Shown here piece by piece: positions 1 through 5,730 of a stretch of 7,633 bases of DNA. Each line of letters starts with the position of its first letter. Position 1 is the stretch's first letter. The translations under genes and the position numbers were made by a program. This stretch comes from Ilumatobacteraceae bacterium (GTDB taxonomy: Bacteria > Actinomycetota > Acidimicrobiia > Acidimicrobiales > Ilumatobacteraceae), in contig JAODBQ010000428.1 in assembly GCA_025464045.1 (NCBI GenBank), positions 1 through 7,633 on the forward strand, in the 5' to 3' direction. Under the pieces are notes generated by a model that was given only the letters and a program-made list of their open reading frames with translations, searched no databases and was not told where the DNA came from.

Positions 1-129
1 CAGGGCGGTCGTGCCGACCTTGAAGAACGCGAAGCTCGCGACGCCGGCGACGAGCAGTCCGACGCCGACCGGGATCGTCCCCTCCGGCAAGGGCACGCGC
101 GACCTGCCCGGTTCGTCGGAGGTTTCCAC
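1..129 (-). CDS. N-terminus of a membrane protein, possibly a polysaccharide flippase (partial)
   Basis: Only the first 43 codons are present; the gene runs off the left edge. Reading leftward from GTG at 129-127 gives a polar N-terminus (VETSDEPGRSRVPLPEGTIP) followed by a hydrophobic stretch at residues 21-36 (VGVGLLVAGVASFAFF) that looks like a first membrane helix. The pattern of a Pro/Gly-rich lead and a helix ending in a small-residue segment (KVGTTAL) resembles the start of actinobacterial oligosaccharide flippases (MurJ/Wzx-like), but that is a guess from a short fragment. The start is supported by a TAGCCT -10 box 10 bases upstream, the same box that precedes the glycosyltransferase at 2455. 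No Shine-Dalgarno is visible, which fits a near-leaderless transcript. It is divergent from the SpoIID gene. I am fairly sure it is coding; the family is uncertain. Confidence 0.65.
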   Translation of the reverse strand, partial: METSDEPGRSRVPLPEGTIPVGVGLLVAGVASFAFFKVGTTAL

Positions 130-150
130 CAAGCCTGCGAGGCTAGCGGG
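130..150 (-). promoter_or_regulatory. -10 box and start region of the left-edge membrane gene
   Basis: On the minus strand, CCCGCTAGCCTCGCA occupies 150-136. It contains TAGCCT (145-140), a match to the actinobacterial TAnnnT -10 pattern, ending 10 bases before the GTG start. A TTGACC lies further upstream (163-158), but its 12-base spacing is too short for a classical -35. The identical 15-mer sits before the glycosyltransferase start at 2455. The transcript leader would be only a few bases. Confidence 0.5.
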
Positions 151-207
151 CGGTCCTGGTCAACCGCTGCAAGTGGGCCGCGACCTCAACCGCGGGGCGG
201 CAGCGCC

Positions 208-219
208 GATACTTGGATC
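208..219 (+). promoter_or_regulatory. -10 box for leaderless transcription of the SpoIID gene
   Basis: GATACT (208-213) matches four of six bases of the TATAAT consensus. It is followed by exactly six bases before the ATG at 220, so the first transcribed base would be the A of the start codon. No Shine-Dalgarno precedes the ATG, which fits a leaderless mRNA. I see no convincing -35 at 16-18 bp spacing. Confidence 0.45.
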
Positions 220-1539
220 ATGCGACGAGGGATGGGGGCCGTGCTCGCAGTTGCCGCGCTCGGCCACCTGGCCCTGTCCGCGCCCACCGCGCCCACCGTT
301 CACGCCGACGTGGAGGCGGTGGCCTCGATCACGTTGATCGGCCACGGCAACGGTCACGGGATCGGCCTCAGCCAGTGGGGCGCATACGGCTATGCCGTCG
401 GTCAGGGCTGGACCGCGTGGCAGATCGTCGACCACTACTTCGGCGGGACCGTGCACGGCACGTCCGATCCGAACGCGATCGTCACCGTCGATCTGCAGGC
501 GTTGGACGGCGGACAGACGGCCGTCGTCTCCGCGTCCGACCTCGGGGGTGGGATGCACTCGATGCTCGCCCGCTTCGGCGCCGGCGGGTACACCGTGTGG
601 GCTCGTGCGGACCAGGTCTGCCCGGCTGCAGCGGACACCACGCTCGTCGGCTGGACCCAGATCACGCCGGCGCCGCTCGGCAGCGTGACCTTCGCCACGA
701 CCCCGGCCGATCCGACGAACTACAGCCAGCTCGTGTCCGTGTGCCAGCCGGGCGGGACGGCCGTGCGCGCCTATCGCGGCACCGTCAAGGCCGTCACCGG
801 GACGAAGGGCGAGATCCGCACCGTCAACGCGGTGCCGGTGGAGCAGTACATGCGCGCCGTGGTCGCCAAGGAGATGTCGCCGTCGTGGGCGAACGCCGGC
901 GCGGGGCGGGGCATGGCCGCGCTGCAGGCGCAAGTGATCGCCGGACGCAGCTACGCGCTCTCCGAGCGCCTGTACAGCTACGCGATGACGTGCGACTCGT
1001 TCTGCCAGACGTACCAGGGGGCGGCGACCGGTACGGCGCCGGGCGGGCCGTTCACCGCGGTCGAGCACCCGCTCAGCGATCCAGCGGTGACGTCGACGGT
1101 GGGCATGGTGCTGCGCAACGCCGACGGCAGCTTCACCCACGCGATGTACGCCGCGTCGTCGGGTGGCTACACCGGGTACAACTCGGTGCTCAAGTTCCCG
1201 CCGGTGCCCGACGACGGCGACGCGACTCCGGGCAACCCGTACCACACCTGGACGACGACGCTGTCGGCCGCCGCGATCCAGGCGGCGTACCCCACGATCG
1301 GCACGTTCACCGGCATCACCGTCACTGCCCGCAACGGTCTCGGCGACCTGGGCGGGCGGGTGACGGCGATGATCGTCAGCGGCAGCGCCGCCTCGGTGAC
1401 CATCACCGGCGACCAGTTCCGTTCGGCGATGGGCCTGCGATCGAACTGGTTCGCGCAGAGCGGCGCGCCGCTGACGAGAGCGGACACCATCACCGCGGGG
1501 GCGACGGTGTCCGCTGCCGCCGTGCGGTTGACGGGCTGA
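220..1539 (+). CDS. Secreted SpoIID/LytB-domain protein (peptidoglycan-acting)
   Basis: A 439-residue exported protein. Residues 1-29 form a signal peptide: MRRG, a hydrophobic core, then a likely cut after TVHA. Conserved SpoIID pieces are visible: GHGNGHGIGLSQWGAYGYA (41-59) with DHYFGGT (71-77); VEQYMRAVVAKEMSPSW (207-223), where Glu218 aligns by motif with the catalytic glutamate of SpoIID; LQAQVIAGRSYAL (235-247); CDSFCQTYQG (258-267); the Ser/Gly patch HAMYAASSGGYT (307-318); and a C-terminal ITGDQFRSAMGLRSNWF (395-411). Known family roles are a lytic transglycosylase cutting denuded glycan strands (SpoIID) and an amidase enhancer (LytB). Here the protein probably acts on wall glycan outside the membrane. 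The GHGxGHGxGxSQWGA block is N-terminal, whereas classical SpoIID carries it at the C-terminus. ATG 220 is preferred over the in-frame ATG 232 because it gives the basic signal-peptide start and fits the -10 box. Family assignment is secure; exact activity is not. Confidence 0.9.
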   Translation: MRRGMGAVLAVAALGHLALSAPTAPTVHADVEAVASITLIGHGNGHGIGLSQWGAYGYAVGQGWTAWQIVDHYFGGTVHGTSDPNAIVTVDLQALDGGQTAVVSASDLGGGMHSMLARFGAGGYTVWARADQVCPAAADTTLVGWTQITPAPLGSVTFATTPADPTNYSQLVSVCQPGGTAVRAYRGTVKAVTGTKGEIRTVNAVPVEQYMRAVVAKEMSPSWANAGAGRGMAALQAQVIAGRSYALSERLYSYAMTCDSFCQTYQGAATGTAPGGPFTAVEHPLSDPAVTSTVGMVLRNADGSFTHAMYAASSGGYTGYNSVLKFPPVPDDGDATPGNPYHTWTTTLSAAAIQAAYPTIGTFTGITVTARNGLGDLGGRVTAMIVSGSAASVTITGDQFRSAMGLRSNWFAQSGAPLTRADTITAGATVSAAAVRLTG

Positions 1540-1545
1540 GCTCGT

Positions 1546-2280
1546 TCAGGCGGCGCTGCTGAGCAGGCCGCGCACCTGCCTGCGTGCCGTCTTGGCAACG
1601 CTGTTGACCTGGTTGAGGAACATCTCCGCCTGGTCGGGGAGGCGCTCGCCGATGATCCCCACGGCGTGGTCCACGCTGGCCTCGACGGCCTGGTCGAACT
1701 TCGTCAGACGGGCCTCGAACGCGGCGATCGCGTCCTCGACCTGCTGCTTGTTGACGCCGAAGCGCTCGCTGATGGTGGTGGCGAGCTCGCGACGGCGCAC
1801 CTGAGCCTTCTGGACGGCGAGGACGCCGAACCCGACGGTGACGTAGGCGGCGTCGCGCACCGCGCCGAGCAGCTTCTGGCCGTCGACCTCGGGCCGCTCG
1901 ATCTTGCTCCACTCGATCTTGCGCGGATCGAGTTGCTTCAGCGTGTCGAGGTCGAAGTTGGAGAAGTCGATCGAGGGGAACGACTTCAGCGCCTCGGTCG
2001 CCTTGGCGGCGGCCGTCTCGACGAGGCCTTCGACGCGGCTCGCGGTGGTCGTCGCCTGCTTGGCGCGGCGCTTCTCGACCTCGTTCTTGACCCGCGTCGC
2101 CGCGGTCGTGGCGCTCGCCGCGGTCTTCTTCGTCGCTGCAGTCGCCTTCGCTGCAGTCGTCTTGGCTGCAGTCGTCTTGGCCGCAGTCGTCTTGGCTGCA
2201 GTCGTCTTCTTCGCTGCGCTCGTCTTCGCTGCGGTCGCCTTGACGGTGCGCTTGGTGGCGGGCTTGGTGGTGGCAGCCAT
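1546..2280 (-). CDS. Histone-H1-like tailed protein with helical C-terminal half (HbhA/nucleoid-protein-like)
   Basis: A 244-residue protein in two parts. Residues 1-62 are almost only Ala, Lys and Thr, with a pentapeptide repeat AAKTT, like histone H1 tails or the Lys/Ala tails of mycobacterial Hup/HupB and HbhA; such tails bind DNA or acidic polysaccharide. Residues 63-100 are helical and charged (TRVKNEVEKRRAKQ). Residues 101-132 include the FxxxDFSNFDLDTLKQLDP region. Residues 136-158 are fairly hydrophobic (LLGAVRDAAYVTVGFGVLAV), followed by a long amphipathic helical stretch (159-240) with few prolines. I recall LLGAxRDAAYVxVGxGVLA-QxAQVRRxEL sequences in uncharacterised actinobacterial proteins. 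There is no signal peptide. GGAGG (2290-2286) sits five bases before the ATG and decides the start. It is convergent with the SpoIID gene, with a 6-bp gap. It could be a nucleoid protein, a surface adhesin-like protein or a phasin-like granule protein; I cannot choose. Confidence 0.88.
   Translation of the reverse strand: MAATTKPATKRTVKATAAKTSAAKKTTAAKTTAAKTTAAKTTAAKATAATKKTAASATTAATRVKNEVEKRRAKQATTTASRVEGLVETAAAKATEALKSFPSIDFSNFDLDTLKQLDPRKIEWSKIERPEVDGQKLLGAVRDAAYVTVGFGVLAVQKAQVRRRELATTISERFGVNKQQVEDAIAAFEARLTKFDQAVEASVDHAVGIIGERLPDQAEMFLNQVNSVAKTARRQVRGLLSSAA
2135..2242 (-). repeat. Seven imperfect 15-bp repeats encoding the AAKTT tail
   Basis: On the plus strand the unit is GCTGCAGTCGTCTTG. 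Copies begin at 2135, 2150, 2165, 2180, 2195, 2213 and 2228. A 3-bp TTC insertion (2210-2212) separates the fifth and sixth. The copies at 2150, 2165, 2180 and 2195 are identical or differ by one base. The unit length is a multiple of three, so gain or loss of copies keeps the frame and only changes the length of the basic tail. Confidence 0.85.
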
Positions 2281-2285
2281 GGGAA

Positions 2286-2290
2286 CCTCC
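2286..2290 (-). promoter_or_regulatory. Ribosome binding site of the histone-like gene
   Basis: GGAGG on the minus strand, five bases upstream of the ATG at 2280. It is the strongest Shine-Dalgarno in the window and contrasts with the leaderless-type starts of the neighbouring genes. Confidence 0.75.
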
Positions 2291-2292
2291 GT

Positions 2293-2314
2293 GTGATCGG
2301 GCCGTGATCGGGCC
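2293..2314. repeat. Perfect 11-bp tandem duplication in the 5' leader of the histone-like gene
   Basis: GTGATCGGGCC occurs twice with no gap (2293-2303 and 2304-2314) and is followed by a partial GGGCCGG extension. It lies between the predicted transcription start (about 2339) and the Shine-Dalgarno of the minus-strand gene. It may be a chance slippage product, or it may affect leader structure. Confidence 0.8.
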
Positions 2315-2345
2315 GGGCCGGCGTCTGCTGCCGGGTGATGCGTTC

Positions 2346-2374
2346 ATCGTACCGCAGAGTGCTAACTATTGCAA
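2346..2374 (-). promoter_or_regulatory. Promoter of the histone-like gene
   Basis: On the minus strand, TTGCAA (2374-2369) and TACGAT (2351-2346) are separated by exactly 17 bp, a classical housekeeping-sigma layout with a TAnnnT -10. Transcription would begin near 2339, giving a leader of about 60 bases that carries the 11-bp duplication and the GGAGG site. This stretch is also the most AT-rich part of the intergenic region. Confidence 0.6.
2357..2365. promoter_or_regulatory. CIRCE-like half-site inside the promoter spacer
   Basis: GAGTGCTAA on the plus strand (TTAGCACTC on the minus) matches one full arm of the HrcA operator CIRCE (TTAGCACTC-N9-GAGTGCTAA). The expected second arm at 2339-2347 reads TGCGTTCAT and does not match. 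It sits between the -35 and -10 of the histone-like gene, where a repressor would block transcription. As a single half-site it may be chance. Confidence 0.25.
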
Positions 2375-2404
2375 GCAGTGATCCGGCATCGACGGTGCCG
2401 GGCG

Positions 2405-2423
2405 CCACCGGGTGACCCGGCGG
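2405..2423. promoter_or_regulatory. Candidate operator: 19-nt hyphenated palindrome
   Basis: CCACCGGGTGACCCGGCGG pairs in eight of nine positions around a central G (2414), with perfect inner arms CCGGGT/ACCCGG (2408-2420). It lies 16 bp upstream of the TAGCCT -10 box of the glycosyltransferase operon, overlapping the -35 zone. Its size and placement suit a dimeric regulator. GC-rich palindromes are common in such genomes, so confidence is low. Confidence 0.35.
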
Positions 2424-2434
2424 TCGGACCACCC

Positions 2435-2454
2435 CCCGCTAGCCTCGCACGTTC
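2435..2454 (+). promoter_or_regulatory. -10 box of the glycosyltransferase operon
   Basis: CCCGCTAGCCTCGCA (2435-2449) carries TAGCCT (2440-2445), nine bases before the GTG at 2455. The same 15 bases precede the left-edge membrane gene, and both genes then begin GTG-GAA. No Shine-Dalgarno is present. The mRNA leader would be three bases or so, making the start nearly leaderless. Confidence 0.5.
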
Positions 2455-5400
2455 GTGGAAGCCGCCGAGGAGACCGCCCCGCCCGTTGTGGCGGTCATGG
2501 TGGTCCACGAACCGGGCCCGTGGTTCGCCCAGGTGCTGAGCGGCCTGGCCCAGCAGGACTACGTCAACCTGCGCCACCTGTTCCTCGTCTCCGGAGATCC
2601 GGGCGACGTCCACGAGCAGATCCGCCGCCGGATCCCGGACGCGTTCGTCCGCACGCTCGACGGTGACCCGGGCTACGGGGCTGCCGCGAACGAGGTGCTC
2701 CACCTCGTCGAAGGCGAGAACGGGTTCTTCTGCCTGATGCACGACGACGTCGCGCTCGATCCGTCGGCGATCCGTCTGCTGGTCGAGGAGATGTACCGGT
2801 CGAACGCCGGCATCGTCGGGCCCAAGCTCGTCGAGTGGAACGACCGGCGCCTGCTCCAGCACGTCGGGTTGGGCGTCGATCGCTTCGGCGAGGTGGATCC
2901 GTTGGTCGATCCGGGCGAGGCCGACCAGGAGCAGCACGACGGCGTGCGCGACGTCTTCGCGCTGCCGTCGGCCTGCATCTTGATCCGCGCCGACCTGTTC
3001 CGGATCCTCGGTGGCTTCGATCCCGCACTGCGGTTCTACGGCGACGATCTCGACCTGTGCTGGCGCGCCCACCTCGGCGGCGCGCGTGTGGTCGTGGTAC
3101 CCGGCGCGCGCGGCCGCCACCGTGAGGAGCTCCCCGAGCGCCGCGCGGATCTGCGTCATGCGGCATTGCGGGCGCGGCACCGGATGCGGGCCGTGGCCAC
3201 CCTCACCGGCGCGCGTCGGCTGCCGTGGGTGCTCGTGCAGCTCGTCTTCGTCACGATCGCCGAGCTGATCATCGGCGTGCTCACCGCGAACCCGCGGGAG
3301 GCGTTCGCCTCCGTGCAGGCGATGTTCGGGATGGTCCCGCGGATCCCGTCGATCGCCCGCCGCCGCCGTCAGATCGCCGCCCTGCGGCTCGTCCCGGCCG
3401 GCGAGGTCGCCGGGCTGCAGGTGCGCGGCAGCGCACGGTTGGCGTCCTACCTGCGTTCGCGGGACCGTCGGCCGTTGGATGCCGAGGCCTCCACCGAACG
3501 GCGCTGGCGTCAGACCGCCGGCTCCGCGCCGGCGATCACCTGGATCGTCGCGCTCGCCGCGATCGTGGTCGGCAGCCGCGGGTTGATCACCGACGGGATC
3601 CCGCAGTTCGGCGAGCTGCTGCGCTACCCGAGCAGCCCGAGGGCGATGCTCGACAGCTACCGCTCGGGATGGTCGGCGCACGGTCTCGGTGCTACGACGG
3701 CCGTGCCCACCGGCATCGCCCTGATCGCCGTCGGCAGCACCGTCACGCTCTTCCACATGGGCCTGTGGCAGACGGTGGCACTGCTCGGCCTGCTCGTGAT
3801 CGGGTACGGGGGCATGTGGCGGCTCGGTTCGCTGTTCCCCCAGCCGCGGGCGCGGATCATCGGACTGCTCGTCTACGCCGCGGTGCCGCTGTCCGCGGAG
3901 CTGCTCTCGGCCGGCCAGTGGAGTGCACTGGCCTGCTACGCGGCGACGCCGTGGGTCGTCCACCTGCTGCGCCGGGCAGCGGGGATCGAGACGATCGGGG
4001 CGGCGGGCACCGACGAGGTCGAACGCTATGCCGACACGGGGCGGCGCAAGCGGATCCGGATCCTCGCCCAGCTCAGCCTCATCGTGGCGGTCACCGTGGC
4101 CTTCGCGCCGTCGTTCGTCGTGGTCGTCGTCGGGATCGGCGTGATGCTCGCGCTGACCACCCTGGTCAGCAACGGCTCCTGGCGTGCGGCCGTGGCCTTG
4201 CTGGGCGGGGCGCTGGCGGTCGCGGCGGTCGCCTGGCTGGCCAACCTGCCGTGGTCGGCGACGCTGGTCGGCAAGGGCGCGTGGACGGCGATCGTCGGGG
4301 TGCCGCCCGTCGAGGCGCGCTCGCTCGGCATCGCCCGGCTCGCCCGGTTCGGCGTCGGCCACGGACCGATCGGTGTGCTCGCCGTCGCCCTCTACCTGCC
4401 GGTGCTCGTCGCACCGCTGGTCGCCCGCGGGTGGCGGCTCACCTGGGCTGTGCGCGCGGCCGGACTGGTGGTCGGGTTCGGCTTCCTGCTCGTGCTCGAC
4501 GACCGCGGCTCGCTGTTCGTGCGCATGCCCGAGCCGGGCGTGCTGCTCGCGCCGGTCGCGGTCGGCGTGGCGCTGGCCGCCGCCTGCATCGCCGCCGCGT
4601 TCCAGGACGACGTGCTCGGCGGCTCGTTCGGCTGGCGTCAGCCGCTCGGTCTGCTCAGTGCGCTCGCCGTGCTGATCGGGGTGATCCCGGGCGTCGCCGC
4701 ACTCGCCGACGGCCGCTGGCACATGCCGAACCTCACGCTCGCCACGGTGCTCGACCAGCTGCCCACGAACCCACCCGAGGGCGACTACCGGATCCTGTGG
4801 CTCGGTGACCCGCGGGTCATCCCGGTGGCGCCGTGGGCCTATGCACCGGGCATCGGGTACGCGATCACCGACGACGGGCCGTTGCAGATCCAGGACGACT
4901 GGCCGGGCATCCCGTCCGCGGTCGAGCACGACGTCACGGCAGCGATCGACGCCATCCGCTCCGAGACGACCCTGCGCGCCGGCCGGCTGCTCGCCCCGTA
5001 CGGCATCCGCTACATCGTCGTCCCCGTCGCCGATGGGGCGCGCAGCACGCTCGACCATCCGCTGCCCGTGCCGGGCGGGCTGCTCGACGCGCTCAACGAT
5101 CAGCTCGACCTCGGCACGCCGCTCACCAGTCCGCTGAACTTCGCCGTCTTCGAGAACACTGCGTGGACGCCGACGCGCAGCGAGCTCAGCGGCAACGGCA
5201 TCGCTGCCAGCAAGGAGGGCGGCGAGACAGCGCTCACCCAGAGCGACCTGCGCGGTTCGCAGCCGTTCGCGGTCGGCTCGCCGACGATCGGCCCGGCACG
5301 CGGTCCGGTCAAGCCGGGAACGCTGCACCTCGCGGTGCCGTACGACGAGCACTGGACGCTCGCCGTCGACGGCACGGCGATCGCGCCGCGGCGCGCGTTC

Positions 5401-5730
5401 GGCACGACGATGGCTTTCGACATGCCCACCGGTGGCGCCGCTCACCTGGCCTACGACACGTCCGGCTCGCGTGGGGTGCTGATCGCCGTGCAAGTGGCGA
5501 TCTGGTTGGCCCTGCTCGTCGCCGCCAGTCGGTTGAACCCGTCGTCGTGGCGGCGCTGGCGCGGCTCCGGGACGTCTGCGCCCAGTGGGCCGGTCGTGAC
5601 GATCCACGACCCGATCTTGCGCCCCGGCGGCGACGAGCCGTGGAAGTCGGTCGGCGCCGAGGCGGACGAGCAGCCGGCCAGTGCGCCCGAGCGCGACGTC
5701 GATCCGGCCCGGGCAGGTGATCCCTGGTGA
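2455..5730 (+). CDS. Family 2 glycosyltransferase fused to a polytopic membrane domain
   Basis: A 1091-residue protein. Residues 10-225 form a GT2 fold: VVAVMVVHEP strand, MHDDVALDP (95-103) as the DXD-type nucleotide-sugar/metal site, LPSACILIRADLF (170-182), GGFDP (186-190) and GDDLDLCWR (196-204) as the acceptor/base motif, all as in WbbL-type rhamnosyltransferases. A helix at about 256-278 anchors it, followed by a basic cytoplasmic stretch (295-352). Residues 360-751 hold roughly ten to twelve membrane helices; the first outside loop contains SGWSAHGLGATTAVPTG (404-420). Residues 752-1005 form an extracytoplasmic domain with LLAPYGIRYIVVPV (845-858). A last helix (1006-1024) and a polar tail (1025-1091) end the protein. 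Inferred role: attaching a sugar to a lipid-linked or wall glycan, with the membrane half as transporter, acceptor platform or second transferase. GTG 2455 leaves about ten residues before the first strand, as usual for GT2. It overlaps the next gene by four bases. Confidence 0.88.
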   Translation: MEAAEETAPPVVAVMVVHEPGPWFAQVLSGLAQQDYVNLRHLFLVSGDPGDVHEQIRRRIPDAFVRTLDGDPGYGAAANEVLHLVEGENGFFCLMHDDVALDPSAIRLLVEEMYRSNAGIVGPKLVEWNDRRLLQHVGLGVDRFGEVDPLVDPGEADQEQHDGVRDVFALPSACILIRADLFRILGGFDPALRFYGDDLDLCWRAHLGGARVVVVPGARGRHREELPERRADLRHAALRARHRMRAVATLTGARRLPWVLVQLVFVTIAELIIGVLTANPREAFASVQAMFGMVPRIPSIARRRRQIAALRLVPAGEVAGLQVRGSARLASYLRSRDRRPLDAEASTERRWRQTAGSAPAITWIVALAAIVVGSRGLITDGIPQFGELLRYPSSPRAMLDSYRSGWSAHGLGATTAVPTGIALIAVGSTVTLFHMGLWQTVALLGLLVIGYGGMWRLGSLFPQPRARIIGLLVYAAVPLSAELLSAGQWSALACYAATPWVVHLLRRAAGIETIGAAGTDEVERYADTGRRKRIRILAQLSLIVAVTVAFAPSFVVVVVGIGVMLALTTLVSNGSWRAAVALLGGALAVAAVAWLANLPWSATLVGKGAWTAIVGVPPVEARSLGIARLARFGVGHGPIGVLAVALYLPVLVAPLVARGWRLTWAVRAAGLVVGFGFLLVLDDRGSLFVRMPEPGVLLAPVAVGVALAAACIAAAFQDDVLGGSFGWRQPLGLLSALAVLIGVIPGVAALADGRWHMPNLTLATVLDQLPTNPPEGDYRILWLGDPRVIPVAPWAYAPGIGYAITDDGPLQIQDDWPGIPSAVEHDVTAAIDAIRSETTLRAGRLLAPYGIRYIVVPVADGARSTLDHPLPVPGGLLDALNDQLDLGTPLTSPLNFAVFENTAWTPTRSELSGNGIAASKEGGETALTQSDLRGSQPFAVGSPTIGPARGPVKPGTLHLAVPYDEHWTLAVDGTAIAPRRAFGTTMAFDMPTGGAAHLAYDTSGSRGVLIAVQVAIWLALLVAASRLNPSSWRRWRGSGTSAPSGPVVTIHDPILRPGGDEPWKSVGAEADEQPASAPERDVDPARAGDPW
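5715..5720 (+). promoter_or_regulatory. Ribosome binding site of the DUF5719-like gene
   Basis: AGGTGA, six bases before GTG 5727, lies inside the last codons of the glycosyltransferase. With the GTGA stop/start overlap this supports translational coupling and settles the start. Confidence 0.6.

Noticed and set aside
11..337. A 108-codon plus-strand frame at the left edge
   Set aside because: It is antisense to the membrane-gene N-terminus, runs out of frame into the SpoIID signal peptide, and has a Pro/Arg-rich composition.
160..1245. A 361-codon minus-strand open frame opposite the SpoIID gene
   Set aside because: It is Arg/His/Val-rich shadow sequence; the plus-strand SpoIID motifs are unambiguous.
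1530..1575. A bidirectional terminator between the convergent SpoIID and histone-like genes
   Set aside because: Only 6 bp separate the stops. CTGCT-G-AGCAG nearby has a one-base loop and no T-run, so it is not a credible hairpin terminator.
2135..2242. A CRISPR-like or intergenic repeat array
   Set aside because: The units are contiguous 15-mers inside a coding frame with no spacers.
2339..2365. A complete CIRCE operator
   Set aside because: Only one arm matches; the other arm agrees at three of nine bases.
1490..2432. Other minus-strand frames over the histone-like gene (285 and 148 codons)
   Set aside because: They translate the 15-bp repeats into Asp/Ser/Cys or Arg/Pro runs, lack a ribosome binding site, and conflict with the frame that has GGAGG and plausible helices.
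2362..5607. A 1081-codon open frame on the minus strand opposite the glycosyltransferase
   Set aside because: Its translation is dominated by Arg, Asp, Gly and His runs with no recognisable domain, as expected for the antisense of a GC-rich gene. The plus-strand frame has clear GT2 motifs and membrane helices.
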